Shown here: positions 24,465-31,257 of the stretch, one piece after another
How the letters are laid out: every line of letters starts with the position of its first letter
Numbering within the stretch: position 1 is the stretch's first letter
Assembly: GCA_947494675.1 (NCBI GenBank)
Contig: CANLVP010000002.1
Span: 310,001 to 374,000 of the forward strand
Direction of reading: 5' to 3'
DNA length: 64,000 nt
From: an uncultured Paracoccaceae bacterium
GTDB lineage: Bacteria; Pseudomonadota; Alphaproteobacteria; Rhodobacterales; Rhodobacteraceae
Translations under genes and position numbers: made by a program
The notes under the pieces: generated by a model
Database searches by the model: none
What the model was told of the DNA's origin: nothing
What the model saw: only the letters and a program-made list of their open reading frames with translations

Positions 24465-25672
24465 TGCGCCGCGTGGTCATCACCGGGGCGGGCACGATCA
24501 ACCCGCTGGGTGGCGACGTGCCCACGACCTTTGAGGCGATGCGCGAAGGCCGTTGTGGCATTGGCCCCTTGGACATTCGCGACGTGGATCGCCTGTCGAT
24601 CCAGATCGGCGGGCAGGTGCGTGACTATGACGAACATGCGCATTTCAACCGCCAGCAGATCGCGCTTTATGATCGGTTCACGCAGTTTACCTTGCTTGCT
24701 GCACGGCAGGCGATTGAGGCGGCGGGGCTGACGTTCACGGGCTCATTGGCGGATCGGTCCGGTGTGATCCTTGGGACCTCTGGCGGGGGGCTGAACACGC
24801 AGGACGAAAACTACCGCGCGGTCTATGAAGAGGGTAAGAACCGGGTCCACCCCTTTATCGTGCCCAAGCTGATGAACAACGCCGCCGTTAGTCAGGTGTC
24901 GATGGAATGGAACCTGCGGGGCGCGTCCTTCACGGTGGCTACGGCCTGTGCCTCCAGCAATCACGCCATGGGGCAGGCGTTTAACATGATCCGCTGCGGC
25001 ATGGCGGACGTGATGATCACAGGCGGGTCCGAAAGCATGTTGTGCTTTGGTGGAATCAAGGCCTGGGAAGGGTTGCGGGTGATGTCCAAGGACGCCTGTC
25101 GTCCCTTCAGCGCCACCCGCAACGGTATGGTGCAAGGCGAAGGCGCGGGCGTCTTTGTGTTCGAAGACCGCGATCACGCGATCAAACGCGGCGCGGACAT
25201 CCTGTGCGAAGTGGCGGGTTTCGCGATGTCATCGGATGCCTCCGACATTGTGATGCCGTCCAAACAGGGCGCAGCGCGCGCCATCGCGGGCGCGGTGTCC
25301 GATGCTAAAATCCCGCGTGATGCGGTCGGCTATATCAATGCCCATGGCACCGGCACGGCGGCGAATGACAAGACGGAATGCGCGGCTGTCGCGGATGTCT
25401 TTGGGGCCCATGCGGACCAATTGATGATCTCATCCACCAAGTCGATGCACGGTCACTTGATCGGTGGCACCGGCGCGGTGGAACTTTTTGCCTGCATCAT
25501 GGCACTGCGAGATGGCGTGATTGCCCCGACAATTGGGTATGAGGAACCGGACCCCGAATGCGCGCTGGATGTGGTGCCGAATGAGGCGCGCGAGGCGAGT
25601 GTCGATGTGGCGCTGTCCAATGCCTTTGCCTTTGGCGGGCTGAACGCCGTCTTGGCCCTGCGCCGCGCTTAG
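24464..25672 (+). CDS. Beta-ketoacyl-[acyl carrier protein] synthase (KAS II-like)
   Basis: Condensing enzyme of fatty-acid synthesis, 402 aa. It has the catalytic triad of the KAS I/II class: Cys162 in TACASSNHAMG, His in NAHGTGTAANDKTE and His in MHGHLIGGTGAVE, with the usual late FGGLNAVL segment. It is not the main fabF by context: it is coupled to a specialised ACP and sits beside lpxD. It may elongate an acyl chain destined for lipid A or another envelope lipid. Confidence 0.92.
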   Translation: MRRVVITGAGTINPLGGDVPTTFEAMREGRCGIGPLDIRDVDRLSIQIGGQVRDYDEHAHFNRQQIALYDRFTQFTLLAARQAIEAAGLTFTGSLADRSGVILGTSGGGLNTQDENYRAVYEEGKNRVHPFIVPKLMNNAAVSQVSMEWNLRGASFTVATACASSNHAMGQAFNMIRCGMADVMITGGSESMLCFGGIKAWEGLRVMSKDACRPFSATRNGMVQGEGAGVFVFEDRDHAIKRGADILCEVAGFAMSSDASDIVMPSKQGAARAIAGAVSDAKIPRDAVGYINAHGTGTAANDKTECAAVADVFGAHADQLMISSTKSMHGHLIGGTGAVELFACIMALRDGVIAPTIGYEEPDPECALDVVPNEAREASVDVALSNAFAFGGLNAVLALRRA

Positions 25673-25686
25673 GTCGTAGCCCAACG

Positions 25687-25717
25687 AAAAAGGCCGCCCC
25701 GGAATGGAACGGCCTTT
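25687..25717. terminator. Bidirectional terminator between ketoacyl synthase and ialB genes
   Basis: AAAAAGGCCG pairs with CGGCCTTT across a 13-nt loop, with A- and T-rich ends on the two sides, between the convergent stops at 25672 and 25736. Confidence 0.75.
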
Positions 25718-25735
25718 GATCAGATTTGATGTCGC

Positions 25736-26359
25736 TTATTCTTCGACGTTCACCACGCCTTCAAAGCCCGCTGTGAAGCCCGAAAGGGACACGTCCAACA
25801 GCACCTCTTGATCAGGAGCGGCGGCTGGAACAAGGCGCAGCTGCGCAGCATTGCCACGCTTGAACTGTGCCACTTCTTCAGCGGTAAAGCCGACGCGCGA
25901 TACGCAGCCTGCAGCATTGCAGAAGGTGAACGGATAGCGCCGCGCCTGACCGCCATCAACCGACAGGGTCAGCTGCTGGGTCAGCAGGGTTTCAAGCGGG
26001 ACCACGATGGTGGCACCAGCCGCGGCCTGACCACCGGGGGGCAGTGGGAACATGCTCATCTCTGCGACAGCATTGCCGTCACCGTCCAGCAGCAATTGGT
26101 AAAGCTGGCAGGGGTCTTTTTGACCCTCGGGTTGTTTCAGGCAGCGCAGTGCCCAATCGCCAAACTCTTCCAGAATGTAAGGCGCGCCGGGCGCAAGTGA
26201 CGCAAGCGTTTCGGCGTTCACCGGCTCACCAAGGCTGAGGTCGTCTGGTGTGGACCCTGCGGGCGGCGTCGCCTCTTCGGTGGTGGTTTCCTGTGCGTAT
26301 GCTGTTGTGGCGGCCAATAACGACAGGCCAAGAACAAACGGTTTCAAGATGCTTTGCAT
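25736..26359 (-). CDS. Invasion-associated locus B (IalB) family protein
   Basis: Secreted or periplasmic protein of 207 aa. The N-terminus MQSILKPFVLGLSLLAATTAYAQE is a clear signal peptide; an acidic Thr/Glu/Pro linker follows, then the IalB domain with FGDWALRCLKQ, PCQLYQLLL, a CNAAGC pair and a conserved strand near the C-terminus. The cysteines probably form disulfides. In Bartonella the founding member aids invasion; in free-living Rhodobacteraceae the role is unknown. ATG 26359 is chosen because GGAG lies 6 nt upstream. The unusual upstream region may regulate it. Confidence 0.85.
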   Translation of the reverse strand: MQSILKPFVLGLSLLAATTAYAQETTTEEATPPAGSTPDDLSLGEPVNAETLASLAPGAPYILEEFGDWALRCLKQPEGQKDPCQLYQLLLDGDGNAVAEMSMFPLPPGGQAAAGATIVVPLETLLTQQLTLSVDGGQARRYPFTFCNAAGCVSRVGFTAEEVAQFKRGNAAQLRLVPAAAPDQEVLLDVSLSGFTAGFEGVVNVEE

Positions 26360-26389
26360 CACATGCTCCATATTGATTTGGGCTCAGGA

Positions 26390-26497
26390 TTAGCATGGCT
26401 GATAGGTGGTGTCAGGTCCGAAATCATCATATCGGTGCGAGGTCGCCAACGGCCCCGAAAACGGAAAAAAGGGCCCGCTGGCGGACCCTTTTTCCAT
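26390..26497 (-). other. Possible leader peptide ORF upstream of ialB (35 codons)
   Basis: An ATG at 26497 (minus strand) follows AGGGAGA by a few bases and opens a 35-codon frame (MEKGSASGPFFPFSG...) that runs through the terminator hairpin and ends 30 nt before ialB. The Shine-Dalgarno and ATG lie inside the 13-bp inverted repeat. It may be a leader peptide or simply the body of a short RNA. Confidence 0.3.
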
Positions 26498-26525
26498 TCT
26501 CCCTGTCGGACTTGGCCGACTAATT
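26466..26525 (-). ncRNA. Candidate short RNA or attenuated leader of ialB (RNA-B)
   Basis: Read on the minus strand from a predicted start near 26525: a small hairpin GTCGG/CCGAC, a single-stranded ACAGGGAGAATGG (Shine-Dalgarno plus AUG), then a strong terminator GGGtCCGC/GCGGgCCC ending in TTTTTT (26466-26493). This makes an RNA of about 60 nt, with read-through feeding ialB. It is preceded by the promoter at 26532-26560. Predicted from sequence only. Confidence 0.4.
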
Positions 26526-26659
26526 GCAGGCAAGCTAGCCGCGTGGTTTCGCGGCGTCAACAGGATTTCGATCACAATTTGGGGTTGACGTTAAGCGGGG
26601 CAAAGACAGACAAAAAAAGGCCGCACCCAAGGGCGCGGCCAGTCTAACAGGGAGAATGG
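26494..26659. repeat. Perfect 13-bp inverted repeat bounding a 166-bp segment
   Basis: CCATTCTCCCTGT (26494-26506) is repeated in reverse complement as ACAGGGAGAATGG (26647-26659). The bounded segment holds a promoter and a terminator. No target-site duplication is seen (left flank TTTTT, right flank TGCCA), so a MITE is possible but not supported by flanks. Confidence 0.7.
26532..26560 (-). promoter_or_regulatory. Predicted minus-strand promoter for RNA-B / ialB
   Basis: On the minus strand a -35 TTGACG (plus 26555-26560), a 17-bp spacer and a -10 TAGCTT (plus 26532-26537). The spacer contains a GC hairpin CCGCG/CGCGG. The -10 match is modest. Confidence 0.4.
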
Positions 26660-26690
26660 TGCCAGCGACCCCGGGGGACATATGGGGCAA
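26612..26690 (-). ncRNA. Candidate short RNA with anti-Shine-Dalgarno segment (RNA-A)
   Basis: On the minus strand a weak promoter TTCTTA-17-TAATCG (plus 26720-26725 and 26697-26702) would start an RNA near 26690. Its body has unpaired CCATTCTCCCTGT (26647-26659), then a strong terminator: stem GGCCGC/GCGGCC with TTTTTTT (26612-26640). The CCATTCTCCCTGT is complementary over 13 nt to the SD-AUG of RNA-B and over 10 nt to the leader of the ABC binding-protein gene at 46998. No annotated gene accounts for this terminator. Confidence 0.35.
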
Positions 26691-26758
26691 CTGACGCGAT
26701 TACTCTGGCATGGAATGGTTAAGAATGTATTTTAGCCAAAAATGGGGAGGGGCAGCAC

Positions 26759-28300
26759 ATGTCTGACAGTATCTTTATCGGCGGCGGCGGCCCAGACTAT
26801 GCGCAAGCTCAGCAACTTTTGCTGGATAAGGCGAACCGGCACGGGCTGATCGCGGGGGCCACGGGCACCGGCAAAACGGTGACGTTGCAAATCCTGGCCG
26901 AGGGCTTTTCGGCGGCGGGCGTGCCGGTGTTTTTGTCGGACGTCAAAGGCGACCTTTCGGGGCTTGCCGCCAGCGGCACAGAGACCTTCAAGCTGCATGA
27001 CGCTTTCATGAAGCGCGCAAACACCATCGGGCTTGATCTGCAATACGACGCTTTCCCTGTCACCTTTTGGGATCTCTTTGGCGAACAAGGCCACCCCATC
27101 CGCGCCACCGTGGCCGAGATGGGGCCGCTGTTGCTCAGCCGCTTGCTGGAACTGACGGACGTGCAAGAGGGCGTGATGAACGTGGCTTTCCGTGTGGCCG
27201 ATGAAGAGGGCCTGCCGCTCTTGGACCTTAAGGACTTGCAGGCACTGCTGGTCTGGGTCGGGCAGAACGCCAAAGAACTCTCGTTGCGCTACGGCAATGT
27301 TGCTGCCTCCTCGGTAGGGGCGATCCAGCGTCAATTGCTGGTGATCGAAAATCAGGGCGGCAATGAGCTCTTTGGCGAACCCGCCCTTGATCTGGCTGAC
27401 ATCATCCGCACGGATACGGACGGGCGTGGTGCGATCAACATTCTGGCGGCCGACAAGCTGATGGCCAGCCCCAAGCTTTATGCCACTTTCCTGCTGTGGC
27501 TGCTGTCGGAGCTGTTTGAAGAGCTTCCCGAAGTTGGCAACCCCGATAAGCCCAAGCTGGTCTTCTTCTTCGACGAGGCGCATCTGCTGTTTGATGACGC
27601 GCCCAAGGCGCTCGTCGACAAAGTAGAACAGGTGGCACGCCTGATCCGCTCAAAAGGGGTCGGCGTCTACTTTATCACCCAAAACCCAGCCGATGTGCCG
27701 GATGACGTGTTGGGCCAGCTGGGCAACCGGGTGCAGCATGCGCTGCGCGCCTTTACCGCCAAGGATCGCAAGGACCTTACCAAAGCGGCAGAGACGTATC
27801 GCGAAAACCCCGCGTTTGACACCGCCGAGGCCATTCAAGAGGTCGGCACAGGCGAGGCTGTGACCTCTATGCTGGACGCCAAAGGATCGCCGATGATCGT
27901 GGAGCGGACGTTGATCCGCCCGCCATCATCACAGCTTGGCCCGCTTGATCCGGCGCTACGTGCCGGGATGCTCAAGGCCTCGCCCATGGCGGCGAAATAC
28001 GACGCGAAGCTTGATCGTGAAAGCGCGTTTGAGATGTTGCGTGGGCGGGCCGACAAGGCCGCCGCCGAGGCCGAAAAGGCCGAAGCCGAGGAAGAGGCCG
28101 CGGAGGCAGAATTGCGCGAGTTCAAAAAGGCCCGCCGCTATGATGGCGGTGGCACCGGGCGCAGCACGTCGCGCAAGACCAGCAATACGGTCGAAGGCTG
28201 GGGCGGTGCGATTGCGGATGTCGTCGTGAAAGAGCTCAAAGGCACAACCGGCAAGCGGATCGTGCGCGGCATTCTGGGCGGGCTCTTCAAGGGGCGCTAG
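26759..28300 (+). CDS. YjgR/DUF853 family HerA-like ATPase
   Basis: P-loop ATPase of 513 aa. Walker A is [13 protein letters not shown] near residue 33, Walker [19 protein letters not shown] near 265, and the arginine-finger region [16 protein letters not shown], which together fit the HerA/FtsK-like DUF853 (YjgR) family. Residues 425-460 form a Glu/Ala-rich coiled coil. Related enzymes are DNA translocases, but the role of YjgR is undefined. The Shine-Dalgarno GGGGAGGGG is strong. Its stop codon shares bases with the convergent gene's stop (CTAG). Confidence 0.88.
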   Translation: MSDSIFIGGGGPDYAQAQQLLLDKANRHGLIAGATGTGKTVTLQILAEGFSAAGVPVFLSDVKGDLSGLAASGTETFKLHDAFMKRANTIGLDLQYDAFPVTFWDLFGEQGHPIRATVAEMGPLLLSRLLELTDVQEGVMNVAFRVADEEGLPLLDLKDLQALLVWVGQNAKELSLRYGNVAASSVGAIQRQLLVIENQGGNELFGEPALDLADIIRTDTDGRGAINILAADKLMASPKLYATFLLWLLSELFEELPEVGNPDKPKLVFFFDEAHLLFDDAPKALVDKVEQVARLIRSKGVGVYFITQNPADVPDDVLGQLGNRVQHALRAFTAKDRKDLTKAAETYRENPAFDTAEAIQEVGTGEAVTSMLDAKGSPMIVERTLIRPPSSQLGPLDPALRAGMLKASPMAAKYDAKLDRESAFEMLRGRADKAAAEAEKAEAEEEAAEAELREFKKARRYDGGGTGRSTSRKTSNTVEGWGGAIADVVVKELKGTTGKRIVRGILGGLFKGR

Positions 28301-28539
28301 GGCAGGGGTGTAAAACGTCCGTCTTCAAATTCAGCCCGCGACCGCACCCACACCGTGCCGTCCGCATCGTCATAGATCACTACATCGCTGCGGTCCGCCT
28401 CAAGCACCGCATCGGTGATGCGGCGGTAAAGCCCGCCTTTCTTATGCCGGTGCGTCGCGGTCCATGGCAGATCGCTGCGGGGCCAGTTTGCCCCGGTGCG
28501 TCCGAAAACGCGCCGGGACAAGGTCTTAAGAAGCGTCAT
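28297..28539 (-). CDS. DUF1653-like small protein (80 aa)
   Basis: Small protein whose centre ([35 protein letters not shown]) resembles the DUF1653 fold, a short beta domain of unknown function. Its ATG overlaps the stop of the RNR gene (ATGA), so it is translated with that gene. Its stop overlaps the stop of the opposing ATPase gene. Confidence 0.75.
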   Translation of the reverse strand: MTLLKTLSRRVFGRTGANWPRSDLPWTATHRHKKGGLYRRITDAVLEADRSDVVIYDDADGTVWVRSRAEFEDGRFTPLP

Positions 28540-30269
28540 ACCGATAGAACCGATCCTGTCACTGCATTGGGTCGGTATGTTGTGCAGCCTTTGCAGCCCG
28601 ATGCATAGGCCTCAAGATAGACATTCTTGAAGGTGTCAAATGGGATGTCTTCCGGGCAGTTCACGGTCTTTGAGATGCCGCTGTCGACCCAGCGTTGCGC
28701 CGCCGCCTGCATGCGCACGTGATCGCGCGGGTCAAGATCGGCCACGGTAACAAAGGCCTCTGTCAGGGGCGCATCAGGGCCATAGATTTGACGGAACAAC
28801 CAAACCGCATAATCCATGACCTTTTCGTTCTCTTTGCGGCCACCGGGACGGGTGATCGTCCGGGTGTATTCCGTCGCAAAAATCGGCTCGATCCCCGAAG
28901 AGGTATTGCCTGCAAACATTGACGTGGTGCCTGTGGGCGCAATGGTGGTCAGCGTGCCGTTACGCAGCCCATATTTGCCCACCGCCTCTCTGACTTCCGG
29001 ATCAAGTGCTTGAACGGCGGGCTGCGCCATGTGCTTTTCCGCATCATACAGCGGGAAGGTCCCGCGTTCTGCCGCCAGTTCTGCCGAGGCAAGGTAGGCG
29101 GTGTTCTGAATGGCCTGCATCCAGCTTCCGACCAGAAAGATGGCTTTGGGTGAGCCATAGACTGCGCCCAGCATGGTGATGGCGTTTGCAACACCCGTTA
29201 CCCCAATGCCGATGCGCCGCTTTGACTGCGCCTCTTGCCGTTGGGCGTCATTGGCAAAGTCCGAGACGTCCAAAGTATTGTCCAACATCCGCACAGCCGT
29301 CTTGACCAAGCGCCGCAGGGTCACAAGGTCAATCCGCGCATGCGGCGTGAAGGGCGACAGCACAAGTTGCGCCAGATTGATCGAGGCAAGCGGGCAAGTG
29401 CCATTGGGCGGCAGCGGCTGTTCCGCGCAGGAATTGGTGGCTGCGATCGTCTCAAGGTAATTCAACGGATTGCCCTGATTGATCCGGTCGATGAACAGCA
29501 CACCCGGCTCTGCGGTGTCGTAGGTCTGCTGCATGATCTTGTCCCACAGATCCATCGCCTTGACCGTCCGAACGATCTGCCCGTCCCACATCAGGTCCCA
29601 TTCGTCGTCAAGGCTCACCGCCTCGATAAAGGCATCGGTGATCATGACAGAGACGTTAAAGTTACGCAGCCGTGCACGGTCAGACTTGGCGGTGATAAAG
29701 TCTTCGATATCGGGGTGGTCACAGCGCATCGTGGCCATCATCGCGCCGCGACCCATGCCTGTCACCAGCATCTTACAGACGGTGTCACAGATATCCATCG
29801 CCGCGAGCGGCCCCGCAGCCGGACAATCCAGCCCTTTGACGACCCATCCCTTTGGCCGCAACGTGGAAAAGTCGAACCCAAGCCCGCCGCCCATTTGCAT
29901 GGTCTTTGCGGCGTCTTTGACCGTGTCCATGATGCCATCAACGGAATCTGGGATCGTGCGCATCACAAATGTATTGGACAGCGTCACATCGCGCGCCGTG
30001 CCGCAACCGGCCAAGATCCGGCCCGCAGGCAGCAGGCGAAAGTCCTGCATCGCACCATAGAATTCCTGCGCAATGACGGCTTGGCGGTCAGGCTCTTCTT
30101 TCGCCACCAGACCGTTCGCGACCCGGTGAAATGTCAGTGCAAGGGTGTGATCGACAGGACCTTGATTCGTCTTGTATTGGTATTTTTCTTTCCAAATTTG
30201 CTCAGCCAGAGGTTGTGGGAAAATATAGTTGTCTAAAGCAACATCGTGTCGGTCGTACATGTCATCCAC
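28536..30269 (-). CDS. nrdJ: Adenosylcobalamin-dependent ribonucleotide reductase (class II, compact)
   Basis: Reduces ribonucleotides to deoxyribonucleotides using B12, independent of oxygen. Active-site segment TNSCAEQPLPP carries the thiyl-radical Cys281 with Asn279 and Glu283, then GTCPLASINL with Cys292; the C-terminal redox pair is ASGCKGCTTYRPN (C559, C562). GGGLGFDFSTLRP and TGMGRGAMMATMRCDHPDIE are also typical. At 577 aa it is smaller than most NrdJ (700 or more), lacking an ATP-cone and a long C-terminal extension. The usual first redox cysteine (NCFV in relatives) is Thr100 (SNTFVM), while an extra Cys89 lies just upstream. Candidate CtrA boxes precede the gene. Confidence 0.92.
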   Translation of the reverse strand: MDDMYDRHDVALDNYIFPQPLAEQIWKEKYQYKTNQGPVDHTLALTFHRVANGLVAKEEPDRQAVIAQEFYGAMQDFRLLPAGRILAGCGTARDVTLSNTFVMRTIPDSVDGIMDTVKDAAKTMQMGGGLGFDFSTLRPKGWVVKGLDCPAAGPLAAMDICDTVCKMLVTGMGRGAMMATMRCDHPDIEDFITAKSDRARLRNFNVSVMITDAFIEAVSLDDEWDLMWDGQIVRTVKAMDLWDKIMQQTYDTAEPGVLFIDRINQGNPLNYLETIAATNSCAEQPLPPNGTCPLASINLAQLVLSPFTPHARIDLVTLRRLVKTAVRMLDNTLDVSDFANDAQRQEAQSKRRIGIGVTGVANAITMLGAVYGSPKAIFLVGSWMQAIQNTAYLASAELAAERGTFPLYDAEKHMAQPAVQALDPEVREAVGKYGLRNGTLTTIAPTGTTSMFAGNTSSGIEPIFATEYTRTITRPGGRKENEKVMDYAVWLFRQIYGPDAPLTEAFVTVADLDPRDHVRMQAAAQRWVDSGISKTVNCPEDIPFDTFKNVYLEAYASGCKGCTTYRPNAVTGSVLSV

Positions 30270-30289
30270 CCAAGTATTGTTAACTATTA

Positions 30290-30328
30290 TTAACGAATTA
30301 TTAACTAATAACCTTAAAGAATTATTAA
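30290..30328. promoter_or_regulatory. Two consensus-type CtrA binding sites (TTAA-N7-TTAA)
   Basis: TTAACGAATTATTAA (30290-30304) and TTAAAGAATTATTAA (30314-30328) both fit TTAA-N7-TTAA and share the core GAATTATTAA, spaced 24 bp start to start. A further TTAA (30280-30283) is adjacent. They lie 21-59 nt upstream of the nrdJ start in an AT-rich stretch. CtrA is the cell-cycle response regulator of alphaproteobacteria, which also controls motility and gene transfer agents in Rhodobacterales. Confidence 0.55.
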
Positions 30329-30581
30329 CCTTGGTGAGAAAATGGAGGCAAATCGCAATTTTTCAACGTGGAACTTCATGAAGTAGTAATTCTTGTATTG
30401 GCGCTGCTACTTTTAAGAGCGATTAGGTCAAAACGTCGCAGAATATTCAGTCAGTTCGGAATTTTGGGGCGTGCCCGCGTTAACCTTTGGCGGGTGAAAA
30501 GAAAAGTTCTCACGGATTAGGGCTGTCTTAAGAGTGGCGGCTTATCGACACATTTGGCTGAGTCTAAATGAGGATGTGGCG

Positions 30582-31214
30582 ATGAATGAACTTTTTGCGT
30601 GTTTGGGCTCTGGCAATTGCATGAAGCCTTGGCTGTGTATGCAGCAATTGGGAATCGACCATAAGTTGACGTTGATCGACGTCTTAAAGGGAGAACAGAA
30701 GTCGCCTGAATTTCTTGCCATCAATCCCTTGGGCGTTGTGCCGTTTTTGGTCACCGAAAGCGGTGCCGCCATTGGCGAAAGTAATGCCATGTTATGGTAT
30801 CTGGCCGAAGGGTCGGAATTGGAGCCTCAAACACCTTCGGCGCGTGCAGAGGCGTTACAGTGGATGTTCTTTGAACAATCGAAACTGGAACCAAATATCT
30901 CGCCCGCGCGTTTCCTTACAACAATACTTCCACAAGAGCGGGAAAATAGGGCGGATGACATAGCGGGCTGGCAAGCCGCAGCCAAACCGGGTTTGGCGCG
31001 GTTGGACGCCCATCTTTCAGACAGGACATTTATATTACGTGACGGGTATTCCATCGCGGACATTGCCGTTTTCGGCTACGTCCACGTCATAGAAGAGGCA
31101 GGGATTGCCCTTGTCGACTATCCGGCAATTGCGGCGTGGATTGATGCAGTTGCGCATACGCCAAATTTCCGACCGTTGGGTGAATTGGGGCGTGAACAAG
31201 CCCGCGCCGCATGA
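30582..31214 (+). CDS. Glutathione S-transferase family protein
   Basis: GST of 210 aa. The thioredoxin-fold N-domain ends with NPLGVVPFLVTESGAAIGESNAMLWYLAE, with the cis-proline (VP) and the E-S glutathione-binding pair, and the all-helical C-domain has RDGYSIADIAVFGYVHV. The start at 30582 has GAGG 8 nt upstream, preferred over a GTG 16 codons earlier. Cytosolic; substrate unknown. The 312-bp gap before it contains the candidate CtrA sites, a GCGTTAACCTTT motif (30477-30488) and no other gene. Confidence 0.9.
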   Translation: MNELFACLGSGNCMKPWLCMQQLGIDHKLTLIDVLKGEQKSPEFLAINPLGVVPFLVTESGAAIGESNAMLWYLAEGSELEPQTPSARAEALQWMFFEQSKLEPNISPARFLTTILPQERENRADDIAGWQAAAKPGLARLDAHLSDRTFILRDGYSIADIAVFGYVHVIEEAGIALVDYPAIAAWIDAVAHTPNFRPLGELGREQARAA

Positions 31215-31257
31215 AGATTTCAGGGGGGTTTTCTTGCCCCTTAATAAACAGGCCAAG

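Noticed and set aside
29235-30236. Plus-strand frame of 333 codons
   Set aside because: Antisense to nrdJ.
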